Shown here: positions 16,417 to 24,351 of the stretch, one piece after another
Numbering within the stretch: the stretch's first letter is position 1
How the letters are laid out: every line of letters starts with the position of its first letter
Origin: Candidatus Kurthia equi
GTDB taxonomy: Bacteria > Bacillota > Bacilli > Bacillales_A > Planococcaceae
Assembly: GCA_018065935.1 (NCBI GenBank)
Contig: JAGHSJ010000032.1
Coordinates: 1-40,149 of the forward strand
Reading direction: 5' to 3'
DNA length: 40,149 nucleotides
Translations under genes and position numbers: made by a program
The notes under the pieces: generated by a model
Told to the model about the DNA's origin: nothing
Database searches by the model: none
What the model saw: the letters and a program-made list of their open reading frames with translations, nothing else

Positions 16417-17211
16417 ATGTTTAAAACATTAGAAGAAAATGGATTCACGGTAGAAAAAGTGTTTTCGAAAGAAACGGAGCTTTATAAGAATTTCTATGCA
16501 GTTGTATATAACCATGAGCGCATCATGTATGTTCGTGATGAAGGAAACGAAAAATTTCTAACGCTAGAGTTTAAAAAATATCCATCTGCATTTAAAAGCA
16601 TTATGCACAACGTAACAATCGATGAAGTGTTGGAGATTGTTAAGAGTGTTGTTCGAATTAATTTTAAATCTTTATTGCTGTTAAAAAATTCAGTAGAGGC
16701 TGTTACTCATGTTAGTAGCCAAACAATTGACAATCCTGACATGATTACTGTTCCTTATGAAGAATACGCATTTTTAATGGATCTGCTCGAACTAGAGAAC
16801 ACCATGAAAGATGCCCCTCATGTTGAGTTGAAATTCTTCACTGAATATCTTCCGCTATTAGAAAAAGCGAAAGCTAAGGAAGATGCTCTTATGTGTGAAG
16901 TAATGAAAGCGAAGGGTTCATATAATCTCCGCGCCATTGAAGAAAATGCAATCGTCGTGAGCCAATCGAAAAGCGGTGAAATCAACCGTATATCAATTCT
17001 TTCCGATGAATATGCATATTTGATGGAATTAACGGAGCGTGAAAACAAGTATAAGGGTTATGGTGATGATTATATTGAATTGGATTACCATTCTGAATTT
17101 ATACCGTTGCTTGAACATGCTCGGATAGTGCAAGAACAGAAAGAGATTGTCGCAACTGAAATTGCAACATTTAAAGCAGTAAACGGTTTTTCTGAAGAAG
17201 AAAACTGCTAA
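16417..17211 (+). CDS. Unknown protein with a duplicated C-terminal module
   Basis: The 264-residue protein has an N-terminal domain of about 95 residues (NFYAVVYNHERIMYVRDEG). Two copies of a 50-60-residue module follow: EYAFLMDLLELEN...FTEYLPLLEKA around 110-150, and EYAYLMELTEREN...HSEFIPLLEHA around 198-240. Family and function are not recognised. It is preceded by GGAGG and ends shortly before a terminator (17229-17262). Confidence 0.6.
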   Translation: MFKTLEENGFTVEKVFSKETELYKNFYAVVYNHERIMYVRDEGNEKFLTLEFKKYPSAFKSIMHNVTIDEVLEIVKSVVRINFKSLLLLKNSVEAVTHVSSQTIDNPDMITVPYEEYAFLMDLLELENTMKDAPHVELKFFTEYLPLLEKAKAKEDALMCEVMKAKGSYNLRAIEENAIVVSQSKSGEINRISILSDEYAYLMELTERENKYKGYGDDYIELDYHSEFIPLLEHARIVQEQKEIVATEIATFKAVNGFSEEENC

Positions 17212-17228
17212 AAAAAATAAATCGAATT

Positions 17229-17262
17229 AAAAAGGTGTTTGCATGTTTGCAAATGCCTTTTT
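17229..17262 (+). terminator. Terminator just ahead of the methyltransferase gene
   Basis: AAAAAGGTGTTTGCA pairs with TGCAAATGCCTTTTT, followed by more T residues. It lies about 20 bases before the next start codon. Confidence 0.8.
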
Positions 17263-17283
17263 CATTTTTGGGAGGTAATTATT

Positions 17284-18840
17284 ATGATTAAATTGATTAA
17301 AAAACGTATCGCAAAACTATCTGAACGTGGTCTATATTTACAAGATAAAGAACTACGTCAAACTAATTTTAAGGTCGGTCAACATTTCAAATATGTAGTT
17401 GATCTAAATAAAAAACAAATTCGAATTGTTCCATCGGATGAACAGACTAAAAACATCGTTTCAAAGCGTTTGCTTAGTGATGGTGTGAAGCCTGTTATCG
17501 ACATTCGTGATAAGAATGCTTTACAAGTGTTTGAGGGCGCGGAACAATTAGAAGTTATTATTTTAGAGAATGAGGTATTAGTTCGTGGTGTCATAAAGCA
17601 AGACGTGTTAAACAGCGAGCTGTTGCAATTTGCTGATTATGCGAAAGCAGAGCGAAAAGCTACCGTTGCCGTAAATAAGGCTGAACTTGCTTCAGTAGCA
17701 GGTAGCTTTAACTTCTCAACCTTTATGGCAAGTGAAGCCGAAAGTGATAAGGACTTCTTTTCGAAAAACCAGCAGTTCTTCTGTGACATTCCAATTGCTC
17801 TTAAAGCAGCATCGTTTTTTTCGGGTGCCGGCTTAATGGATTTTGGTATGTTGGCAGGAATGAATGAAGGGACTAGCGCAGGTGAGGAACAGTTAGAAGT
17901 GGTTTACGCAGTAGAGAAGAATGAATATGCTGCAAAAACGTATCGTCATAATATCGGGGATCACATTCAATGTGATGACATTCGAAATATTGATGAATCG
18001 TTACCTTATCAATTAGGTGCGACTATTCACTTTTCAGGTACACCGTGTCAAGGCTTCTCAAATGTGAATCGTCGGAGTGACAAAAAGGTGAGCTACTTAG
18101 AAAATCCGAATAACTTATTAGTGCGACAATACATTGCAAAGATTAAGGCCAACCCCAATTGCGCGGTTTTTGTTTGGGAAAACGTTCCGCAGCTATTAAC
18201 AAAGGGAAGTGCTTTCTTCTTACAAGAGATTAAAGATGAATTAGTCGATTTTGAAATTACTACCGGCGTTTTAAATGCAAAAGATTTCGGTGATGCACAA
18301 GACCGTGAGAGAGCTTTTTTAATCGGTTCTAAAATTGGACGTATAGAATTACCTAAAAGGGAAAAGAGGCCCGTTAAAACGGTTTCTGAAGCGTTTTATG
18401 GGTTAAATGATTCTATTCCAAATCAATTAGACTATACAAAATCTCGGAATGATACAATTGAACGAATGAAAGCCATTCCTCCTGGTTCCAATTGGGAGAG
18501 TTTGCCGCTTCATTTGCGAAATAAAGGAATGAAGAAGGGTGTTACGCAAAGTAATATTTACAAGCGTTTAGATCCTGATAAGCCAGCGTGTACGATTGTT
18601 AATCCACGCAAATGTTTATTAATGCCACCTCATGCAAACCGTATTTTAACAGTGCGTGAGTGCGCTCGTTTATTTTCATTGCCTGACACGTTTAAGTTCA
18701 AAGGTCCATTAGACGCTATGCAGCAACAAGTAGCAAATGGCACTTGTGTTAATGTGATTAAGGCAATTGCCAAACAAGTAAAAAATAAAATTTGTTCATA
18801 CAACGCGTTATTAAAACGTTCACTACTTGCGTTAGTGTGA
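17284..18840 (+). CDS. DNA (cytosine-5) methyltransferase with long N-terminal extension
   Basis: ATG 17284 is preferred (GGGAGG upstream), giving 518 residues. Residues 1-170 form an extension of unknown fold. From about 178 the C5-methyltransferase motifs appear in order: FFSGAGLMDFG (SAM binding), GTPCQGFSNV with catalytic Cys255, ENVP, QDRERAFLIG, the variable target-recognition part, then LTVRECARLFSLPD and QVANGTCVNVI. It methylates C5 of cytosine in a specific sequence. No restriction endonuclease gene is adjacent, so it looks like an orphan enzyme, perhaps for protection from host restriction or for marking element DNA. The target sequence cannot be read from the gene. Confidence 0.93.
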   Translation: MIKLIKKRIAKLSERGLYLQDKELRQTNFKVGQHFKYVVDLNKKQIRIVPSDEQTKNIVSKRLLSDGVKPVIDIRDKNALQVFEGAEQLEVIILENEVLVRGVIKQDVLNSELLQFADYAKAERKATVAVNKAELASVAGSFNFSTFMASEAESDKDFFSKNQQFFCDIPIALKAASFFSGAGLMDFGMLAGMNEGTSAGEEQLEVVYAVEKNEYAAKTYRHNIGDHIQCDDIRNIDESLPYQLGATIHFSGTPCQGFSNVNRRSDKKVSYLENPNNLLVRQYIAKIKANPNCAVFVWENVPQLLTKGSAFFLQEIKDELVDFEITTGVLNAKDFGDAQDRERAFLIGSKIGRIELPKREKRPVKTVSEAFYGLNDSIPNQLDYTKSRNDTIERMKAIPPGSNWESLPLHLRNKGMKKGVTQSNIYKRLDPDKPACTIVNPRKCLLMPPHANRILTVRECARLFSLPDTFKFKGPLDAMQQQVANGTCVNVIKAIAKQVKNKICSYNALLKRSLLALV

Positions 18841-18862
18841 GTAAGGATAGGAGGAATCTGTT

Positions 18863-19525
18863 ATGCCAAATTTAACAATTGCAAGAGCTGTTCTTGCTAA
18901 TCAAAAAGATGATAAAGGTAATGTGAAATATCCGAATGTTCGAATCGGGGAAGTAAGCGATAGTAATAAAGAAAGATGTGCTTATGATGGGCCAGATAAA
19001 ACAGTATGCTACATTCAAAATCAAAAACATGGGGTTTTAGAGAAAGTAATGGCTGCTCATGAAGTATCTCATTTTTTAAATTATGAAGAAAAAGTAACGG
19101 ACAATAAAAAGGTGCGTCAAACACAAACCTGGCCTGTATGGGTGGTTGGTATGGTTATTATTGCTGCATTAACTCTTTTATTATTAAAGCAATCGACTGC
19201 TAAAGATATTAGTATGTACATTGTATTTCCGTTTGTAATTTTGTCTTGTGCATTGACTTATATAGCATGGAGTATTGTTATTGAAAAAATGAGTATCCAT
19301 GCAGATGATGAACAAAAAACACAAGACCGCGCGGTAAGAGAGTTATTGGCGGTTAATGAATTACTTGAACTTAATTTAGATAGAGAAGAAGTTGCAAAAG
19401 TTGCGCAAGAAAACATCGACCGATATGTTTATAATATCAATAGCGTTTTGAAATTTATTGTCGCGTTAATTGGTGTGTTTACCATTGCCATTAATATCAT
19501 GACTTTGCTTAACTTATTTATTTAA
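18863..19525 (+). CDS. Membrane protein with HEVSH motif (putative zinc metallopeptidase, YugP-like)
   Basis: The 220-residue protein has AAHEVSHFLNYEE with an HExxH signature at residues 66-70. Two hydrophobic helices follow (VWVVGMVIIAALTLLLL and YIVFPFVILSCALTYIAW) and a third lies at the C-terminus (FIVALIGVFTIAINIM). The order of an HExxH helix in an AAHEV(G/S)H context and then paired membrane helices recalls YugP-type membrane zinc peptidases, where a distal acidic ligand is expected. The segment HADDEQKTQDRAVRELL may supply it. Substrate unknown. It lies 22 bp after the methyltransferase gene and probably shares its mRNA. Confidence 0.65.
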   Translation: MPNLTIARAVLANQKDDKGNVKYPNVRIGEVSDSNKERCAYDGPDKTVCYIQNQKHGVLEKVMAAHEVSHFLNYEEKVTDNKKVRQTQTWPVWVVGMVIIAALTLLLLKQSTAKDISMYIVFPFVILSCALTYIAWSIVIEKMSIHADDEQKTQDRAVRELLAVNELLELNLDREEVAKVAQENIDRYVYNINSVLKFIVALIGVFTIAINIMTLLNLFI

Positions 19526-19529
19526 AATT

Positions 19530-19569
19530 AAAAAAGCTCACCCATATTTAAAATGAGGTGAGCTTTTTT
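19530..19569. terminator. Bidirectional terminator between convergent genes
   Basis: AAAAAAGCTCACC pairs with GGTGAGCTTTTTT, giving a U run on either strand. Confidence 0.9.
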
Positions 19570-19589
19570 CATGGAAACATACAATATTA

Positions 19590-20000
19590 TTAATCTCTAG
19601 AGCAATAAATTGATAGCTTTGCATGTAGTATTGCAACATCTTCTTCAGTAAGTGGTATAGCATTACCTTGTGAGTCAAGTCGGGCTACAATAAAATCGCC
19701 CATAATTAAGTGTGCTTTGCCGTCACCAAAGAATAACATGTAAGAATTATTCCCTTCATACGCTCCATCATCGTCAGCTAAAATTGTATATTCTTCTGTT
19801 AATTCCTCAAACACTAAGCGATCCGCTTCTACATATTTTCCAAGCTCCGCTAATTGGTGTGAGTTTCTTTCTTTGATATGTTTTTTTACTGTATCGGCAT
19901 TGATGATTGTTATGCCATCTTTTTTATATGCTAGATATACGCCACTTTCTGTTTCGATAGTGAACGTATCGTTATTTGTTTTAATTGTAAATGTAGTCAT
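19590..20000 (-). CDS. Hypothetical protein
   Basis: The 136-residue protein is beta-rich at the start (FTIKTNNDTFTIETESGVYLAYKK), has a helical middle and a central acidic segment. The later part (SYMLFFGDGKAHLIMGDFIVARL) is again beta-like. No family is recognised. The minus-strand RBS AGAGGAATAAA precedes ATG. It is downstream of the PP-loop gene on the same strand. Confidence 0.5.
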   Translation of the reverse strand: MTTFTIKTNNDTFTIETESGVYLAYKKDGITIINADTVKKHIKERNSHQLAELGKYVEADRLVFEELTEEYTILADDDGAYEGNNSYMLFFGDGKAHLIMGDFIVARLDSQGNAIPLTEEDVAILHAKLSIYCSRD

Positions 20001-20054
20001 GTTTTATTCCTCTTTCTTCAGTATTTTAGGGTATTCATAATCACGAACAAAAGT

Positions 20055-21059
20055 TTAGTAATTAAATAGTTCGTTTTCGTTGCCATAATCTACAAAGCAA
20101 CCACAACCGCCAATATCCCAAATGTCGCATTGTATAGGTTTCTTCTCTAATTCATTCAATGTCATAATTTTGATAAACGAATACGCCTTATTAATCGGCT
20201 TACCTTTACTATCAGTACCGAACAGCCTCCGTGTTGAAGCTAAATAATCAGCATTCTCTATTATATTTTTTATCTTATCGGACTTTATCCCTTCAGACAG
20301 AAATTTATATACATCCTCAAATAAGTAATCCTTACATTTACCATTCTTTATTTGTGGCTGCTTAGTGTACCGTATATATTCACTGAGTACGATTTCATGT
20401 TCTTTAACCTCTTGAAAAGTCTTTTCATCTTTCATCAAGAGATTTTTATAATGTCCTTGCCCAGCCTTTACACAACGGCCTTTACAATTGTTATGTGCGA
20501 ATCCCATGTCGTAAAGTCGCGGTCTACGGATGTTGTACAGTTCTAATATTTCTTCATTATCTATAACTTCTTCAATTAATGGCATTTGAACATCAAATGG
20601 CTCCCAGTTCTTTTTAATAGCACCTTCTCGATGCATTTCATCCCATCCAATTCCAAAGTAGACTGATGTATTTATCGAAAATCCTTCACTTAAAGGAACA
20701 ATAGGCGCTTTTAAGAATTTTTCGTTATACCATTTTTCAATATTTGGCTTAATACCTTTCTTGAAAAATTTAGCTGCCGGTTCCATTTTTAATTTTTTTG
20801 AGCAGTTTCCTACGCGACTGTTGTACAGGAATCTTTCTTTTGCCATCAACTGAGGTGGAGTTAAACCTACTGAATGATAAAGCATTGGTAGTTCTAATTT
20901 ATCACTGGCTTCGTAGATGAAACGATATAAGTCTTCATCTTCATAAAGTGTGTCAGTAAAATACAACAATATGTTATCGTTCGGAAATCTCTTTTTAATC
21001 AAGTGAGCAACTGTAAATGACGATTTACCTCCACTGAAAAAAATGATGTGGTTTTTCAT
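20055..21059 (-). CDS. PP-loop ATP pyrophosphatase (PAPS-reductase-like)
   Basis: ATG at 21059 is preferred, since AAGGATGG lies 7 bases upstream. The 334-residue protein opens with a strand and the PP-loop IIFFSGGKSSFTVAHLI (SGGKSS at about 9-14), the signature of N-type ATP pyrophosphatases such as PAPS reductase and DndC-like proteins. Cys residues occur in GNCSKKLK, NNCKGRCVKAGQG and GGCGCF and might bind metal or sulfur. Members adenylate substrates, often before sulfur transfer. Relatives of this size occur on phages and plasmids. No dnd-type partner genes are nearby, so the pathway is unknown. Confidence 0.75.
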   Translation of the reverse strand: MKNHIIFFSGGKSSFTVAHLIKKRFPNDNILLYFTDTLYEDEDLYRFIYEASDKLELPMLYHSVGLTPPQLMAKERFLYNSRVGNCSKKLKMEPAAKFFKKGIKPNIEKWYNEKFLKAPIVPLSEGFSINTSVYFGIGWDEMHREGAIKKNWEPFDVQMPLIEEVIDNEEILELYNIRRPRLYDMGFAHNNCKGRCVKAGQGHYKNLLMKDEKTFQEVKEHEIVLSEYIRYTKQPQIKNGKCKDYLFEDVYKFLSEGIKSDKIKNIIENADYLASTRRLFGTDSKGKPINKAYSFIKIMTLNELEKKPIQCDIWDIGGCGCFVDYGNENELFNY

Positions 21060-21131
21060 AATCAATCCATCCTTTTATATGAACCTACTAAGCAGCTGTT
21101 ACTTAGTAGGTGTCACTATTATTTTTTACTT

Positions 21132-22109
21132 TCAATTAGTTTTTGATTTAGGAAATGATACGACATTTCCTTTATTACTTTTATCGTTGTACTGTATTGC
21201 CATTTTTGAGTGATGTAACTCCATTTTTTTATCCTCATAATACGAATCGTAAGCGTCTTGCCATGTTGGTAGATTATCACTAGGGTACGGGAATGGAGCA
21301 AAGTTGCCATTATTCCACTTCGGGTACACATGGGGGACAGTTTTACCTTGTATTGTCATTTCATAGCGTTGACGACGTTCTAATTCGAAATAGTATGCTC
21401 GAACGAATGTAGTACCTATTTCACGATCGGGGAAAGCATCACGCCAAGTAATCGGCTTGTCGCAGTCATTGTCTGCTAAAGCGCGGTCTAAATTAGACGG
21501 GAGATATTTCACAAAACCATGAATTAGGTACGAGCATCGTTGGAAAGATACTAACGCAAAAGGAAGTGTTAAAAGTGGCCAATCTTGTAACATGGATAAA
21601 TTTAAACCGTATGTTACAAAGGCGTACCACGTAAAAGGGGCTAAGAAGTAGAACAGACATTTGAAAAAGCGTGATGTGCCGTATACCTCTAAGTAAGGCG
21701 TACGAGCATATGGGTCAAATGAATGCACATCTTGAAAGATGTATACGCGATCACGGAAAGCGTTGACGACTGTTCGATAAAACGTGTCATTAACATATTC
21801 ATAATCCGTTGGGTATACAGAACCAGGAGGGTTTTTTAGATACATTGCCATGATAGGAGCTAAGTAGGGGGTATCTAAATATCGACTCATTTCAGCGAAA
21901 AATTGGTCTCGTCGTAAATCATCAAATACTTGAAATTGGTATTTTTGATTCTTAATGAAAACCGAAATGCTAATTATTGCGACTAATAGAATGTCCCAAT
22001 ACGTTAAAATGAATTGCTTGTACGCATCATACCAATTGCTTCCATTAAATAAATCAATTAAGAAACAGACTGGCAAAACTGCTAAAATCATAAAAATTTG
22101 CTTAAACAT
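21132..22109 (-). CDS. Multi-pass membrane protein, unknown function
   Basis: The 325-residue protein has two N-terminal hydrophobic helices (IFMILAVLPVCFLIDLF and ILLVAIISISVFI) and two more near the middle (FFKCLFYFLAPFTWYAFV and WPLLTLPFALVSF). The remaining half is soluble and rich in aromatic and basic residues (REIGTTFVRAYYFELERRQRYE). This arrangement resembles plasmid membrane proteins of transfer or partition type, but no family is recognised. It sits behind leader RNA copy 4 on the minus strand and so belongs to the same putative regulon as the replication genes. Confidence 0.55.
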   Translation of the reverse strand: MFKQIFMILAVLPVCFLIDLFNGSNWYDAYKQFILTYWDILLVAIISISVFIKNQKYQFQVFDDLRRDQFFAEMSRYLDTPYLAPIMAMYLKNPPGSVYPTDYEYVNDTFYRTVVNAFRDRVYIFQDVHSFDPYARTPYLEVYGTSRFFKCLFYFLAPFTWYAFVTYGLNLSMLQDWPLLTLPFALVSFQRCSYLIHGFVKYLPSNLDRALADNDCDKPITWRDAFPDREIGTTFVRAYYFELERRQRYEMTIQGKTVPHVYPKWNNGNFAPFPYPSDNLPTWQDAYDSYYEDKKMELHHSKMAIQYNDKSNKGNVVSFPKSKTN

Positions 22110-22150
22110 AATAAAAGACCTCTTTTCATGTGTAATTTTTTATTGAAAAT

Positions 22151-22275
22151 AAAAAAAAGCACCCATGAGGAAATAAGCGTTAGCTTCATTCTCATGGAAT
22201 GCTTTAAAAGTTAAATGCCCTTCACCGTATGGTTAGGGTTTAAAATCAATAAAAGTAAAAGTTGAGTACATTTTA
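22151..22275 (-). promoter_or_regulatory. Leader RNA copy 4, minus strand
   Basis: Read on the minus strand, the -10 is TAAAAT (plus 22270-22275). After 36 nt comes the hairpin CCCT (plus 22235-22238) with AGGG (plus 22218-22221) around ACC-ATAC-GGT. The terminator spans plus 22151-22206 (AAAGCATTCCATGAG with CTCATGGGTGCTTT, then eight U). Its 5' arm can pair locally, CATT with AATG. The downstream gene starts at 22109. Confidence 0.75.
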
Positions 22276-22352
22276 ACATTGAATTGATCTGTTGTATATA
22301 AAAATAGTATTTACCTAATGGAACAAGCGATTTCTTTTACATGTACCTTAAT

Positions 22353-22577
22353 TTAGTCAATTTGCTCGGATTTAACAAGAGCATTACCCTTATCAATCAT
22401 CATTCTTTTAATAAATTCATCTGTTTGCGAAATAATCGTGATACGTGTTTTATGCTTTCTAGACACTGATACTAGTTTTTTTTAATTTTTTGGTCCTAAT
22501 TGTTCTACTCTTTTAAAGTCGATTACCTCATGTCTTGACGTTGCTTAAAACCATGCTTTTACACGTAAAGATTTCAT
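22353..22577 (-). pseudogene. Decayed small gene with two in-frame stops
   Basis: From ATG (plus 22575-22577), with GGAGGG upstream, a 75-codon frame reads MKSLRVKAWF-stop-ATSRHEVIDFKRVEQLGPKN-stop and then continues KKLVSVSRKHKTRI to TAA at 22353. Both internal stops are TAA, at codons 11 and 32. The sequence otherwise has normal protein composition, which suggests a recently inactivated gene of unknown function. Alternatively it is non-coding and the resemblance is chance. Confidence 0.5.
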
Positions 22578-22643
22578 AATAACCCTCCAAAGTATGTTAA
22601 TCTTCTCAAATCGTTAAAAATTGGTACGATTTCAAAACCCCAG

Positions 22644-22937
22644 TTACACTAAATTATTTTCATCCATTTCAGTAACTATATCCCGATTAATAATGACTGC
22701 ATACATTTCAGCTAATTCTTTGCAAACTTGGCTATACGTCATGTTTCGCTTTTTAGCGTAGTCTACAATAAAACTATTTACTTTATCTAATTCACCATCA
22801 ATAATGTAGAAAATGTTTTCATGTATAAATTTTAAATGTTCTTCTGTTTCTAGCACTTCGGGATTAAAGTTATGAATGATGTAATGAAACGAATCGTATA
22901 TTTCTTGTTTAAATGTTCTATCACCAAATAGAGACAT
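22644..22937 (-). CDS. Small acidic helical protein
   Basis: The 97-residue protein is predicted mostly helical (KQEIYDSFHYIIHNF; HENIFYIIDGELDKVNSF; YSQVCKELAEMYAVII). No family is recognised. It is the last intact gene of a minus-strand set (23815 to 22644) that probably shares the promoter at 23850-23878. Confidence 0.5.
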   Translation of the reverse strand: MSLFGDRTFKQEIYDSFHYIIHNFNPEVLETEEHLKFIHENIFYIIDGELDKVNSFIVDYAKKRNMTYSQVCKELAEMYAVIINRDIVTEMDENNLV

Positions 22938-23007
22938 ATATTTTACACCCCCACAGCAAATTTTTTACACATATAAAAAACAAATAAAGGAGGCTCCTTT
23001 ATTGATA

Positions 23008-23385
23008 CTAAATGATTTTACGAGGTTGTAGCGCTTCGCCTGTTACTTCACAATAAAAATCGTCATGTAATATATGTTGATTTGGATATTTTTCATATAA
23101 AGCCTTGAATTTTTGTGGTTCTAATCGTAGCTCCAATAATGCAATCATGTCCTCTAAGCATAATCGAATTTCTCCATCCCCGCCATAGTTAATTTTAAAT
23201 ACGCCCACCGTATCACAACACTCGCATTTTTCATCAATTGGTTTCATTTCTTTAAGGTTATGTACCAATACTTCTAAATCAATTAAAACATGATTTAGAC
23301 AGCGATAACCACTGTATTCCTTTGTTTTAACTTCACAAATTAAGTAATTTACTTCTATCTGACACCCTTCATGTTGACACTTCAT
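23008..23385 (-). CDS. Cys-rich, probably zinc-binding small protein
   Basis: The 125-residue protein has N-terminal MKCQHEGCQIEV and GYRCLNHV, then EKCECCDTVGVF and further Cys near LCLEDM and FYCEVTGEAL. The spacing of Cys/His pairs suggests one or two structural zinc sites. The remainder is helical. No family is recognised. The minus-strand RBS GAGGCGATTTT precedes ATG. Confidence 0.5.
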   Translation of the reverse strand: MKCQHEGCQIEVNYLICEVKTKEYSGYRCLNHVLIDLEVLVHNLKEMKPIDEKCECCDTVGVFKINYGGDGEIRLCLEDMIALLELRLEPQKFKALYEKYPNQHILHDDFYCEVTGEALQPRKII

Positions 23386-23488
23386 AAAATCGCCTCTTTC
23401 TTAGTGTTTTATTGCCTAATAGAAGTTTATAATGTTCTACATTTTTGAACAAAAAACGGGGGAGTAATTGACGGTTTTTCACTTCAGC

Positions 23489-23815
23489 TTATCGATTTTC
23501 AATATATTCTAAAACGGTTTCAGCTTTTATCCATGCGTCGCTTCGTATTTTAAATAATTTAGTTAAAGACATATCAAATACATGCTCATAGTCGCTATTA
23601 ACCATGCTTTCTTTAAATGTTCCTCTTAATAATTGTTTTTCATCTACAGATAGCTGTGCTGATTTAGGTAAAACCATGAAATAATCCTGACTATTCTTAG
23701 GTTTATATTCCAATAATTCTGCAGCGGCCATTTCATTTTCAGCTGTACGACCAAAAATAACAGTAAAACGAAAACTCGCCCCATTTTCTAATGTTTCTAC
23801 TACACTAACTTGCAT
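23489..23815 (-). CDS. Small hypothetical protein
   Basis: The 108-residue protein has a beta-like N-terminal part (MQVSVVETLENGASFRFTVIFG) and a helical C-terminal part (DMSLTKLFKIRSDAWIKAETVLEYI). No family is recognised. It is the first gene after the minus-strand promoter at 23850-23878, and AAAGGAGATG precedes ATG. Confidence 0.5.
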   Translation of the reverse strand: MQVSVVETLENGASFRFTVIFGRTAENEMAAAELLEYKPKNSQDYFMVLPKSAQLSVDEKQLLRGTFKESMVNSDYEHVFDMSLTKLFKIRSDAWIKAETVLEYIENR

Positions 23816-23849
23816 ACAAACATCTCCTTTGGATATTGTTTATATATTA

Positions 23850-23878
23850 ATTATATATACAATATGTATAACTCTCAA
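23850..23878 (-). promoter_or_regulatory. Minus-strand promoter with palindromic operator-like spacer
   Basis: On the minus strand TTGAGA (plus 23873-23878), 17 bp and TATAAT (plus 23850-23855). The spacer holds the inverted repeat ATACA-ATA-TGTAT (plus 23857-23869), a possible repressor site. It drives the genes at 23815 leftward. Confidence 0.7.
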
Positions 23879-23915
23879 AATTTCAGAAATATGTTCCTTC
23901 TCGGGTTGCTTGTGC

Positions 23916-24057
23916 TATAATGTAAGCAATTATTTATTTTTGTATTAAATTGTCTTAACCAAACGGTGAAAGACTTAACTTTTAAAACTCATTATGAGAT
24001 AACTTGCAGGGATTAGTATGTCCTTTTGCATTCGTTACTCATGGTGAGTTTTTTTTA
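23916..24057 (+). promoter_or_regulatory. Leader RNA copy 5 ahead of the Cys-rich/exonuclease genes
   Basis: An extended -10, TGCTATAAT (TATAAT 23916-23921), has no clear -35. After 36 nt comes GTCTT (23952-23956) with AAGAC (23970-23974) around ACC-AAAC-GGT. The terminator pairs AACTCA, ATGAG and TAAC with GTTA, CTCAT and TGAGTT (23986-24003 with 24034-24050), followed by T residues. The local alternative is CTCAT with ATGAG. Confidence 0.8.
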
Positions 24058-24075
24058 TTTTAAGGAGGTGATGAA

Positions 24076-24336
24076 ATGCTAGAAGGACGAGACTACACAG
24101 CTTTTGGTTGTTGTGCTTATTGGCGTAAATGTGAACTAGGTAAAGGAACTTGCATTTACTCTGAAAGCAATCCAGCAAAACAATCCGCTTGCGGTTTATT
24201 TAAAAACAAAGCGCAAATTTTAACTGATGAAATGTCAGTTCAAGAAACAGATATGACCGAGCTTGTTGATGAAGAAGTGCTAGACAAAGCATCGAATTAT
24301 CGTAGCAATAGGCATGGTCAATTTACTTTATTTTAA
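24076..24336 (+). CDS. Small Cys-rich protein ending in a clamp-binding-like motif
   Basis: The 86-residue protein has an N-terminal Cys cluster (FGCCAYWRKCELGKGTCIY, then SACGLF) that probably binds zinc or an iron-sulfur cluster, and an acidic middle. Its last residues are GQFTLF, matching the QxxLF-type beta-clamp-binding peptide. The next protein carries the same QFTLF at its N-terminus. Start ATG follows AAGGAGGTG. It is the first gene behind leader copy 5 and lies 15 bp before the exonuclease gene. A replication-accessory role is inferred from the motif and context. Confidence 0.6.
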   Translation: MLEGRDYTAFGCCAYWRKCELGKGTCIYSESNPAKQSACGLFKNKAQILTDEMSVQETDMTELVDEEVLDKASNYRSNRHGQFTLF

Positions 24337-24351
24337 GGAGAGTGTTTTTAG

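Noticed and set aside
17284..18840. Restriction-modification system
   Set aside because: No endonuclease-like gene flanks the methyltransferase.
20055..21059. Phosphorothioate (dnd) modification system
   Set aside because: Only one PP-loop protein is present; no DndA/B/D/E-like neighbours.
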